DNA from: Phil1 sp040767925
GTDB taxonomy: Bacteria; Bacillota; Clostridia; Christensenellales; CAG-138
Reading direction: 5' to 3'
Assembly (NCBI GenBank): GCA_040767925.1
Contig: JAXGNN010000001.1
Location: 682,001-746,000 of the forward strand
Length of the DNA: 64,000 nucleotides
The translations under genes were made by a program, and so were the position numbers. This document shows positions 36,101 through 44,183 of the stretch, piece by piece (positions within the stretch are counted from its first letter, which is position 1; each line of letters starts with the position of its first letter). The notes beneath the pieces were generated by a model. It was not told the origin of the DNA. It worked only from the letters and a program-made list of their open reading frames with translations, and made no database searches.

Positions 36101-38410
36101 CGTATACCAAACGCTGGAGCCCTGATGCTCGGAGACGAACGTGGTCCCCATAAGATCATTCCATGCATCCTGAGAGGCGACGACGAACTCAGGTTCCCAC
36201 CGGATTTTCGTCTTCTTGACGCCCGTTATGACGGCGCCAAAATCGGCGCTTACGATATTGTAGTCGTGCATGAAGAGCAGCTCGCCGCCCTTCTGGATAT
36301 TCAGGACGCTCGACGGATTCATCTTGTTGGAATCCAGCTTGAGCGTGCCGCCGGGCAAGACTTCGATCGTCCCGAAATGGCCTAAGAACTCAAGCACGGT
36401 CAACGAAGCCTCATCCCCGATCGTTAACGTACAGCCGGACTCAACATAGAAGAACACGTTTTCTGGGATGACGACATCCTGCGCGATCGTGATATCGGAA
36501 CAGATCCGCCATACCGTATGCTCCCCGGGTCCGCCCGCGTCAGCGAGCGCGACCAGCTGCGCCTCGGTGGTGATTGCCGTATCCGCACCGTTTTCCCAAT
36601 ACACGACGTTCGCGTCCTCCATGCCGAAGATCTGACCGCGATAACCGTATACCTTACCTGCCCCCGAATATGTGCCGGGAGCGGCTAAGGCAAACGATGA
36701 GCTGCCATCAACATATATATCGCCGCCGTTTACAAGAGCGCCTCTCACGGTCATCGTCGTATCCCATACGTCCACAGAAGCGCCGGTCTGGAGCGTCATG
36801 GTGGCGCCCTCCTCCACCGTAACCGGTGCGCTGAACGACGCCTGTACCGCGCCGGGTATAAAGATGTCCTCCGTCAGGGTTATTTCTCCCCCGCAGTATA
36901 TATGGCGGCGAAACGCCGAACCCTCCGGGGGAATATACAGCGGCTTTTCGAGCGCTGCCTTCAGTTCCGCCGCAGTGTCGGCCTGAACGCTCTCTTCCCA
37001 CATTACCTTGCTCGGCTCAACGCCCGTTATCGCCGCGCCCAGCTCAGCCACAATTTCGGGGTATTCCCAAGTGAATATCAATTCGCCCCCGCTTTGAACG
37101 CTCAGAATGCCCTCGGGACCCATATAAGCTCTGGCGATTTCCAGCTCAGCGCCGGATTCGACCGTGAGCGTTCCATAGACATACATGAATTCAGATACTG
37201 CTAGCGCAGCCTCGCTCCCGATGGTAAGGAAACACTCGGAGCCGACATGAAGCACGACGTTTTGGGGGATCGTTAAATCCTGTGTAATTGTGAGGTGCCC
37301 TATGATAAACCACTCTGCATAATCCTCGGGTTCCCCTTCACCGATCAACGCGATCAACTGCGCTTCATCGGTGATTTCGATTCGTTCATCGCCGTCAAGG
37401 TATAACACATCCGCGCCGAGGCCTTCGAAGCCGGCGATTTTACCGCGATAAGCCATTATCGTGCCCGTGCCCTCATATTCGCCGCCTTCGGCCAGCGCCA
37501 GCATGGAAAGCGAACGCAGGCAACCTATCACGCCGTTATTCACCAGTTTGCCCTCAACGGTCAACTCATTGCGTACGGATAGGTTGGCGTTCAGCTCGAC
37601 CGTCAGCGTAATACCCGCAGGCACTGAGAAGGCGGCTTCGTTCGCCAGCCATGTGTTCGCCGGGATGATTAGGTCCTTCGTCAAAACGATGCTGCCGCTG
37701 CAGGTAATGCCATGCATAACGCTTGAGCCGTCTTCCGGTGTCCATAACGGATTGTCGAGCAGAGCGTATAGTTCCTCCACCGTATCTATGGTGTAATCAT
37801 CGATCCAGCAGATCACCGATCTATCGTCGATAGCGATGCTTGCCGCATCCCGCACGCCGTCTACCATTCCAAGCAGCGACGCTCCGGACTCAACCGTCAG
37901 TGCGCCGCTCTCCACATAAACATATGCGCCATATTCGCCGTCTCCGGCGATTTCCGCGCCGCTGCGCACGACACACGCTCCGCCCGTAATATAAAGGTAA
38001 GACTCGCTCGGGAACGCCAACCTTGAACCGCCGCTTAAGGTCAGGGATGCTCCCGAGGGCACGATCAGCGTTATCTTGTCCGGTAACGCATGCTGTCCGG
38101 ATATCGTAACGTCTCCCGCGATACTCCACGACGCGTAATCCGAGCCGCTCGCGGCGGCGATCCGGCTCTCCAGGTCCGCTTCGGACGCGATGCTCACAGA
38201 GGGTTCTTCCTCTTCGTAGTCTTCCTCCGAAGATCCAAGCTCCCCGGATACAACCTGCTCCGGTTCATCCGCGATATATCCTGCGCCCGCAGCGGAACGG
38301 GCAATCGTTTCCGCCTCGTATGAACGGTCCGCTTTACTTGCTCCGGTCGCGGATGCGGGGGAGCCGGTGAGAAGAAGCATGCAAATTGTCAGCGCAATGA
38401 GCTTACGCAT
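33185..38410 (-). CDS. giant secreted beta-helix protein with C-terminal dockerin
   Basis: 1741 residues from an ATG with GGAGG 7 bases upstream. A signal peptide is followed by an acidic region. Long arrays of short beta-strand repeats come next (VESGALTVESGASL, LTVESGAELEIA), with four or more larger units of the same pattern about 170 residues apart. A right-handed parallel beta-helix follows (about 1370-1530; STRNIQINSQTTIDGFNI). The C-terminal dockerin reads GDVNCDGVVNIADAIALCRF and GDVDADGVLSVMDIVHICRY, with both calcium loops complete. No catalytic residues of pectate lyases were identified, so it may be an adhesin or cell-wall/matrix binder rather than an enzyme. Confidence 0.85.
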   Translation of the reverse strand: MRKLIALTICMLLLTGSPASATGASKADRSYEAETIARSAAGAGYIADEPEQVVSGELGSSEEDYEEEEPSVSIASEADLESRIAAASGSDYASWSIAGDVTISGQHALPDKITLIVPSGASLTLSGGSRLAFPSESYLYITGGACVVRSGAEIAGDGEYGAYVYVESGALTVESGASLLGMVDGVRDAASIAIDDRSVICWIDDYTIDTVEELYALLDNPLWTPEDGSSVMHGITCSGSIVLTKDLIIPANTWLANEAAFSVPAGITLTVELNANLSVRNELTVEGKLVNNGVIGCLRSLSMLALAEGGEYEGTGTIMAYRGKIAGFEGLGADVLYLDGDERIEITDEAQLIALIGEGEPEDYAEWFIIGHLTITQDLTIPQNVVLHVGSECFLTIGSEAALAVSEFMYVYGTLTVESGAELEIARAYMGPEGILSVQSGGELIFTWEYPEIVAELGAAITGVEPSKVMWEESVQADTAAELKAALEKPLYIPPEGSAFRRHIYCGGEITLTEDIFIPGAVQASFSAPVTVEEGATMTLQTGASVDVWDTTMTVRGALVNGGDIYVDGSSSFALAAPGTYSGAGKVYGYRGQIFGMEDANVVYWENGADTAITTEAQLVALADAGGPGEHTVWRICSDITIAQDVVIPENVFFYVESGCTLTIGDEASLTVLEFLGHFGTIEVLPGGTLKLDSNKMNPSSVLNIQKGGELLFMHDYNIVSADFGAVITGVKKTKIRWEPEFVVASQDAWNDLMGTTFVSEHQGSSVWYTINLQDANLVLPSDWTLPACASLVIYQGSALTIPAGRKLTVFGCVYVYGKLYVAGTLVNNGTGYPAGTTVMACGIRVQESGILNLLEGGAYEGKGSFYVAGTIDGFNFPQLVSTNTKGTAIDKVNSISENVNQMYAHNVADAIAADGNLLKYRVLAADGSAIENIMLDVVYDMGAHAQVASISGDAFSIKLEDGFKQAAFYVNIYTGTSYADRELLSSMKLTINNSDYCDYTINLQGLSSRQCRTCPPGALESYDDCVLAFSRDLSASEAVFDICLDGVKITSEDVSSVSFEHQYDRAITLAAGSDVGTFSVSTELLSFYDPIYITLNKTDGTSSKIAFALAGYPSLQRTMTVGGKANCPISFCSNGDYRPINGWEFSYNGYGTNSAEVYLCADRGSEYVDSERYVKVEDLDEVQSVNYTLYGAGGTGITWNSCPGLDGCYQVRLPGGLSGSHSVDILATVELKDGGRVYGIISISFTLNTSTHIFAIGEDYPGTLQAYLDNLRVDPDYKLPASVNVNRTFVENISTNRWICLSGSGILRGSIYCSGSYMGIFLPLLAPEENALDYGIMVGSTRNIQINSQTTIDGFNIGVCAPNGRGSVVSENAEINNCGIGILSVLNDRSYNEIRETLFSGNQTALWIFREYGTQEIRKCNFVNIPAGGLIAVNKGGGTLDMRYNYFEIPEGRTLAELFQGDNINYSVYYADAAMTTLALASVIAEPGGTVAAAIDKEYADAPIGSTVFEELAAGSIGSGTATTLELSVVSMDGEGNETTNVAWTFQSDAINENPNDLYLGVSDTASGCAQDVLDEYGALENMQTVTFRQEGDLPGVADVTIPASEDILRQDELYLYLIDTDSGELVLQSNQVSVDAQAGTVTIEDLTHCSEYIVTNELLDVLYGDVNCDGVVNIADAIALCRFVSLRDTYTASEFVAGDVDADGVLSVMDIVHICRYILGMESKFPRQLEDETWGPNIP

Positions 38411-38446
38411 AGAAGAACCTCCGCGAGAAATCCAAATTATATTCAA

Positions 38447-38621
38447 GTGCTGGACCCTTTTACTAGTTTAAACTTTATATGGAAAAATTCAAGCCGGTTC
38501 GAACACAATAAAATTAAGAATTCTTAAACTCGTATTTTTCGCGAACCGCGGCTATCTGATTAGGGAATGGCTCAGCGCCTTCTTATACAATCATTTCAGA
38601 GAAATTGAGACCGGCTATCTT
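38447..38621. other. AT-rich control region between two dockerin genes
   Basis: Holds a perfect 14-bp palindrome TTAAGAATTCTTAA at 38514-38527 and, nearer the giant beta-helix gene, a TATAAT-like box on the minus strand. It is a plausible regulator site and promoter, not proven. Confidence 0.4.
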
Positions 38622-40277
38622 TTATGCGGTCGTCCCTACGGTACGGCACAGCGCCAGCGCGTCCGCCAGGGTGATCGTGCCGTCACCGTCGAAATCCGCC
38701 GCCTCCAGCACCTCGCCCGAGAGCTGCGTTGCGCCCACAAGGCTCCTGCACAGCATAACGACATCCGCAACGTTAATCATGCCGTCGCCCGTGACGTCGC
38801 CGGGCATATTCAGCACGCGAAGCAGGTTAACTATCGCTGAGCCGTCGGCGTGCTGAATAAAAACGAGCCAGCCGTCCGGCACCAGATAGTCGCTCCCGTG
38901 ATCATATGCCTTTAAGTTGAGCTCGCCAACGGCCATTTCGCTGACTCTATCCTCTTGCGAGAAGGAGAGCAGAACGGCAGCGTTCCCGTTATGCAGGTCA
39001 TATCGCGTAAGGCTGTGCGAGTTATGGTCAAAATAACATATCATATTCCTGTAAAACGCCGGAAAGCTTGCGTTGTCCGCAACAACAGTTCCCATATTCC
39101 CGTCCGTCGCATACGGGGCCTTCCTGAGCGCCCCCCGGGTATAGGCTTGCATGGTGTAATCTAAAAAAACGGAACCGTCGTTGTAGTACCAGTATCCCAA
39201 ATAATAATACATGCCGCTTTGTACGGCATGCCAAAACGATGAGGCCGGGTGAGGTTCGGCCGGCGTCTGCGGCGCCGTTCCGCCGACGATGCCGATATCT
39301 GTATCATTTTCTATTGCTGTAAATCGATCCGTCTCCAACTCCGTCTCGTTCATCATGAAGCAGGTATGCCCGCAATATCCCATCCAGTCGCCGTCGTCAT
39401 TGTGCTCAATGCCGAAGGTCGGATCATCCCATGTAACGTCGACATAATACCAGCCGCTCGTTTCCGTTTTGACCAGATTCCACGCGTGGCTGAGGTTTTT
39501 CGAGATCGCGATGTAGCAATCGACGCTCACAGCCTTAAGCAAGCTGGAGTAAGCCAGCGCAATGCCCTGACAAACCGCATGTTTCTCAACGAGCGCGCCG
39601 TATGCGTTAAAAGCGTTCGGGTAAAGCGTGAGCCGCTGGGTCGCATCCAACAGAGCGCTCGCATCATGATGATACCGCGTGTGAACTGCCAGATAATCAT
39701 GCAGGGCAAGCGCCTTCTCGGTTGCGTTAAGCACATCGTTCGAGAGGTCGCCGTCGTATTCCGTAACGGGAAGGGCGTCCCTTAACGCTTCGTCGACGCC
39801 GGCAAGATAAATCGCGCGCTCTGCGCGGGCCGCGCTTTCGTCGCCCCTGAGCTGAAGGGTGATCGCAACGATCGCGGCGGAAGCAACCGAACACGAAAAG
39901 CCGCTTTTATACATGAAATACTGTGGGTTGGAATTGAGCGTTGCCGATATGCAAGTCAGGATATCCGAGACGTTCGATTCGTTATACGGAAGGCTCAATC
40001 CGGAAATATCCACCGCGGTTCTAAAGCTTTCCATTGCGTCGCCGATTCTGCCGCAGAGCGCAATCATGACATTCTGCGACAAGGAAAACGCCGACATTCC
40101 TCCGTCGGCCCCTAACTGCGCCCCATTCAAGCCGCCCTCTTGAAGCGCGCCTTCGGGTTGCGTAACTGCAATCCATAAAACGTCATCGTCCTGCTCTTTT
40201 TCAGCGAAAGCACCGGCCGTATTCATTGTGATCAGCATCGCCGCCAGCATCAGGCCCAACATATGAATCTTCCGCAT
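38622..40277 (-). CDS. secreted transglutaminase-like protein with C-terminal dockerin
   Basis: 551 residues. A signal peptide (MLGLMLAAMLITMNTAGAFA) is followed by a helical region. The transglutaminase/protease-like core (about 180-290) has the full triad: Cys236 in KHAVCQGIALAY, His264 in SHAWNLVK and Asp280 in YYVDVTWDDP. A beta-rich region of about 190 residues follows. The dockerin (492-551) has PGDVTGDGMINVADVVMLCR and ADFDGDGTITLADALALCR. The likely chemistry is protein cross-linking, deamidation or peptide-bond cleavage outside the cell. It is divergent from the RCC1-C39 gene across a 400-bp gap and may head the minus-strand surface operon. Confidence 0.88.
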   Translation of the reverse strand: MRKIHMLGLMLAAMLITMNTAGAFAEKEQDDDVLWIAVTQPEGALQEGGLNGAQLGADGGMSAFSLSQNVMIALCGRIGDAMESFRTAVDISGLSLPYNESNVSDILTCISATLNSNPQYFMYKSGFSCSVASAAIVAITLQLRGDESAARAERAIYLAGVDEALRDALPVTEYDGDLSNDVLNATEKALALHDYLAVHTRYHHDASALLDATQRLTLYPNAFNAYGALVEKHAVCQGIALAYSSLLKAVSVDCYIAISKNLSHAWNLVKTETSGWYYVDVTWDDPTFGIEHNDDGDWMGYCGHTCFMMNETELETDRFTAIENDTDIGIVGGTAPQTPAEPHPASSFWHAVQSGMYYYLGYWYYNDGSVFLDYTMQAYTRGALRKAPYATDGNMGTVVADNASFPAFYRNMICYFDHNSHSLTRYDLHNGNAAVLLSFSQEDRVSEMAVGELNLKAYDHGSDYLVPDGWLVFIQHADGSAIVNLLRVLNMPGDVTGDGMINVADVVMLCRSLVGATQLSGEVLEAADFDGDGTITLADALALCRTVGTTA

Positions 40278-40680
40278 CGTTCGACCTCATTCGTTTTGTG
40301 GTTACATTTATTATACCTTATCAGTAGGCGAATTGTATAACAAGATTTCTACTTCATATATGATAACATAATTTATTGCATGTATACGGCATTTTCACAC
40401 ACCACGGCAATCAGGGCGATTTTAAGGAATTTCATTTCGGCATTTTTGCATATGTTTGTTGCGCGAAAATATTATCATGTCCCCGATGCGAAATGCGAAA
40501 TATACGTTTGCATTTTTTTAGCCGCGAAAAAGCGAGAAACGCCTGTTTCCCTGATAAATAGGGCGATGTTTCCACCTAATCTTAAAAACCAACGCAGTGC
40601 CATCTTGTTTACAAACCATTTTTATTTTGTTAAACTTAGAAAAACAATGCATCCACTAACAATCAAGGGGGAAGCTCCAT
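40278..40680. promoter_or_regulatory. divergent intergenic region with promoter for the RCC1-C39 gene
   Basis: AT-rich, no gene. On the plus strand TTTACA at 40608, a 17-bp spacer and TAAACT at 40631 form a good promoter, followed by AAGGGGG before the ATG at 40681. No clear minus-strand promoter was picked, though the region must serve the divergent dockerin gene. Confidence 0.5.
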
Positions 40681-42627
40681 ATGTACCCGCGTACCGCATG
40701 GAAAAGGCCGTTGGCACTGCTGTTTGTCGCGGTCTTTCTGTTCATCGTTCCCATGGAGGCGGCAATGGCCCGCACTGTTTTCGTCAGCGAAAACACCGCC
40801 GGGTCGGCGGAGGAATCCCCCGCTCCACAGCCGACGGAAAGTCCTATCCCCGAGGAAACGGCGTCTCGCCGGCTTGAGGGTTCCGTAGCCGGGGAAACGG
40901 CACGCGCTTTGTCCGAGGCGCAGGCGTATGGAACAGTGAACGCGAGTGGATCGAACGCACAGAAGCTGAGCTTAGGGAGCAACCATAGTGCCGTTATCAA
41001 ATCCGACGGTTCGCTCTGGATGTGGGGGGATAATTATTTCGGCCAGCTAGGAGATGGAACGCAGACCAATCGGCGTAGTCCCGTAAAAATCATGGAAAAT
41101 GTCGCCGCTGTCAGCTTGGGCCACCAGCATAGCGCCGCAATCAAAACCGACCGCTCGCTTTGGATGTGGGGGCATAATTATAGGGGCCCATTGGGAGACG
41201 GGACGGAAGATAGTAAATCTTATCCCGTAAAAATTATGGACAATGTGGCTGCTGTGAGTTTGGGACATAGGCATAGCGCCGCCATAAAAACAGACGGCTC
41301 GCTCTGGATGTGGGGGGATAATCATGATGGCCGGCTGGGAGACGGAACGCAGACCGAACGGCATAGTCCCGTAAAAATCATGGAGAATGTGGTTGCCGTT
41401 AGCTTAGGACATCGCTATAGCGCTGCTATCACAACCGATGGTTCGCTATGGATGTGGGGATATAATTCCGACGGCCAACTGGGTGACGGAACGACGACCA
41501 CTCGGTATAGCCCCATAAGAATCATGGAGAATGTAGCCTCCGTCAGTTTGGGCAGCAGCCACAGCGTCGCCATCAAAACCGATGGTTCGCTTTGGATGTG
41601 GGGGGATAATTCCCATGGTCAACTTGGCAACGGCACGACGACCAACAGCTTGGTGCCAATAAAAATTATGGAGAATGTGGTCGCCGGTAGCTTGGGAGCT
41701 GGCTATAGCGCCGCCATCAAAACCGATGGTTCGCTTTGGATGTGGGGGGATAATTTCGACGGCCAACTAGGCAACGGCACGACGACCAACAGCTTGATGC
41801 CAATAAAAATTAGTAAGGGAAATGTGGCCGCTGTCAGTTTGGGTACCAACCACAGCGCCGCCATCAAAACCGATGGCTCGCTTTTGATGTGGGGGAAGAA
41901 TCCGTATGGCCAACTTGGTAACGGCACGACAATCGACAGCCCGGTGCCGGTAAAAATCATGGATACGGTTCCTCCGCCCCCGCCGTCGAGCAAGACCTAC
42001 ACCATGAACGGGCGGAAATATTTCCACTACCGACAGGCCAGCTCCTCCGGCAAGCCGCTGTATAGTTTCACCCTCAAAAACCCCTGGACGGGGGCGGCCC
42101 CGCCCGAGGGCTCCACGGCCGACGGCGGTTGCTTCGTCACCAGCGCGGCCATGCTGCTTTCCAACAAGGAGCAGCGGTATATCACGCCGGATATGATATA
42201 TTTCTTAGCCAATCAGGGCCGAAAGGTCTATTCGATGTCCATGTGCTCCTGGGGTACGCTGCTCACGCGCCTGCGCAGCGTCAGCTTCAAGGTCGACGGG
42301 AAAACGAAAAACTTCGGGGCCGTCATTTCCAAGGGTTATAGTTGGAAAACGCAGGAGGTTTCGGACATGACCGTCGCCGAAAAGCAGGACCGCCTCAAGG
42401 CGCTGCTGGACGCCCATCCGGAGGGGGTCATGGTGTTCGTGCGCAACGGCGCCGAGAAAAAGCAGCACTACTTCGTTTGCGTGGGATACAACGCCAAGGG
42501 CGAGCTGCTGGTGACCGACCCGGTCAATGCGGGACGCCGCACCTTTGCCGAAAGCTATACCGGCAGCACCGAAACATATGGAAAAAACGGTTGGGAGTAC
42601 ATGGAAACCTTCCGTTGGCTAACCTGA
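40681..42627 (+). CDS. secreted RCC1 beta-propeller fused to a C39-like cysteine peptidase
   Basis: 648 residues. After a signal peptide and a Pro/Thr-rich linker come seven tandem RCC1 repeats of about 49 residues (about 97-440). Each carries SLGxxxSAAIKTDGSLWMWG and GQLGDGT, enough for one complete seven-bladed propeller. A Pro-rich hinge leads to a papain-like C39_2 domain with Cys484 (DGGCFVTSAAMLL), His596 (KKQHYFVCVGY) and Asp613 (LLVTDPVN). No dockerin is present, so it may act free or bind through the propeller. The next gene starts 18 bp after the stop and carries a dockerin, implying cotranscription. Confidence 0.88.
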   Translation: MYPRTAWKRPLALLFVAVFLFIVPMEAAMARTVFVSENTAGSAEESPAPQPTESPIPEETASRRLEGSVAGETARALSEAQAYGTVNASGSNAQKLSLGSNHSAVIKSDGSLWMWGDNYFGQLGDGTQTNRRSPVKIMENVAAVSLGHQHSAAIKTDRSLWMWGHNYRGPLGDGTEDSKSYPVKIMDNVAAVSLGHRHSAAIKTDGSLWMWGDNHDGRLGDGTQTERHSPVKIMENVVAVSLGHRYSAAITTDGSLWMWGYNSDGQLGDGTTTTRYSPIRIMENVASVSLGSSHSVAIKTDGSLWMWGDNSHGQLGNGTTTNSLVPIKIMENVVAGSLGAGYSAAIKTDGSLWMWGDNFDGQLGNGTTTNSLMPIKISKGNVAAVSLGTNHSAAIKTDGSLLMWGKNPYGQLGNGTTIDSPVPVKIMDTVPPPPPSSKTYTMNGRKYFHYRQASSSGKPLYSFTLKNPWTGAAPPEGSTADGGCFVTSAAMLLSNKEQRYITPDMIYFLANQGRKVYSMSMCSWGTLLTRLRSVSFKVDGKTKNFGAVISKGYSWKTQEVSDMTVAEKQDRLKALLDAHPEGVMVFVRNGAEKKQHYFVCVGYNAKGELLVTDPVNAGRRTFAESYTGSTETYGKNGWEYMETFRWLT

Positions 42628-42645
42628 TGCAGGAGGGCAGTGCAC

Positions 42646-43878
42646 ATGAAACGGATCAATAAACTCAAAAGGGTTCTTGCTTTCCTCATGCTGGCGGCGC
42701 TGTTTCCGGCGCTCAGCGGCATAAGCGACGCCGTCGCTGCCGAAAACAGCCTTATAGCCGGCGTGTACATCGACTTTTTTGACGCCGCAGGCAATTATTG
42801 CGGCAACTTTGTGTGGAATCCCGCGGAAGACGGCGAGGAAACCGCATTTTCTCCCGGAGCGGCGGCGGTGGCGATGAGCGTGAGCCCGGTGCTCGCGGAA
42901 AATGCGGATGCCTTTTCCGCCTCGGTGGGGGGAGAGCCATATACGGCGGAAACAACCGTTGCCCTCGCCGATGTACTCATCACCGCAACGGGTGGAACGA
43001 CCGTGCAGACCTTTACCGCCCATTTTGACGGTAAACAGGCGTCTTCTCCGGAAGCGGCGCTCGCCAGCCTCTATGTGGGCCCGCTGGATGCGCAGGGCGC
43101 GGCGCTCACCGGTCAAATGTGGTGCGAAAACCTGCAGGAGGAAATGTCCTGCGTTCTCCCCTGCAACGCGCAAAGCGTCTACATCTGCGCCGAGGCGGAA
43201 AGCGAAGAGGCGACCATCACTTTGGCGAGCGGCGGGGAGAGCATAACCGCAACGGGCATCGCCGAATGGACGTTGCCCGCGGACACAACCACGGTGACCA
43301 TCTCCATTGTCAGCGGAGACCAAACGGCGCAAGCCGCCTATGAGCTGGCTTATACTCTGGCGGGCGCGCTCAGCGACGACGCCAATCTGGAGCATGTGAG
43401 CATAACGGCGATGGACGATTGGTACGAGGAATTGGATACGGCGGCCTTTGACGATGTGCAAAGCGCGAATACGGTCCCGGTCCCGGCAGACGCAACGATG
43501 TTATCGGTCGAGGTGATCCCCGCGGACCTCGACTTTGCGTCCTTCACAATCGCACTCGACGGCAGCCTTTACGAGATCGACGAGGGACTGCTCCTCATTA
43601 TGCCCGCGCTTCCTTTTGAATTGGAAGTAACCGTTACCGCGCAAAACGGCCGAAGCGTCGTTTATTCCTTTCAAATCGAGGAGCGGTTGCTCTTTTCAGG
43701 GGATGTGGATGGGGACGGCCTTGTCGGCATTCCGGATGCGCTGCACATCTGCCGGCACATTGCGAACATCGCACCGCTCGCGGACAGCGCGTTTGCCCGC
43801 GCCGATATAAACAGCGATGCCAACGTCGACGTCGCGGATTTGGTGCAGATATGCAGATCCATCGTCGGCCTGGAATAA
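42646..43878 (+). CDS. secreted beta-sandwich protein with C-terminal dockerin
   Basis: 410 residues. The ATG has GGAGG 9 bases upstream; a GTG two codons earlier is less well placed. A signal peptide (VLAFLMLAALFPALSG) is followed by three Ala/Thr-rich beta-sandwich domains that resemble cadherin-like or Ig-like modules, with no catalytic motif. The dockerin (about 350-410) has GDVDGDGLVGIPDALHICRH and ADINSDANVDVADLVQICRS, both loops complete. It lies directly downstream of the RCC1-C39 gene, so it may target or tether that peptidase. Confidence 0.82.
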   Translation: MKRINKLKRVLAFLMLAALFPALSGISDAVAAENSLIAGVYIDFFDAAGNYCGNFVWNPAEDGEETAFSPGAAAVAMSVSPVLAENADAFSASVGGEPYTAETTVALADVLITATGGTTVQTFTAHFDGKQASSPEAALASLYVGPLDAQGAALTGQMWCENLQEEMSCVLPCNAQSVYICAEAESEEATITLASGGESITATGIAEWTLPADTTTVTISIVSGDQTAQAAYELAYTLAGALSDDANLEHVSITAMDDWYEELDTAAFDDVQSANTVPVPADATMLSVEVIPADLDFASFTIALDGSLYEIDEGLLLIMPALPFELEVTVTAQNGRSVVYSFQIEERLLFSGDVDGDGLVGIPDALHICRHIANIAPLADSAFARADINSDANVDVADLVQICRSIVGLE

Positions 43879-43982
43879 CAGCCCGTTGAATCGATCTTCA
43901 AATTCCGAACAGTCATATTATACTGGAATTTGAAACTCCCCCCCGCCCTTCGTTCATTTGTATCACCCGCGTGTTCTTTAGG

Positions 43983-44075
43983 CAAATCATCAACGCCGGT
44001 TGATACAATGAAACCCGTCTTGAACAAAGGCGGGTTTTGTTGTATGGTGCGGAAAAAGGCTAGGTATTTGGGGAT
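43983..44075 (+). repeat. repeat block A, right copy
   Basis: Matches 23804-23895 in the same orientation, including the compensated hairpin ATACAA-tg-AAACCCG/CGGGTTT-tg-TTGTAT. It lies about 105 bp after the last dockerin gene and can serve as its terminator. Confidence 0.8.
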
Positions 44076-44183
44076 TTCTGAAGTGATAACGTACAATAAG
44101 ATGCGCAAAATTGAAAAGGACATATAGAGGCCAAGTGATAGAATAGGTTTGCGAGAACCATTCATACAAAGGAGGCCACCCAT

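Noticed and set aside
43671..44183. Minus-strand frame containing TGFIVSTGVDDL, also seen at 23705-23962
   Set aside because: The shared peptide is just repeat block A read in one frame; it is not a conserved gene.
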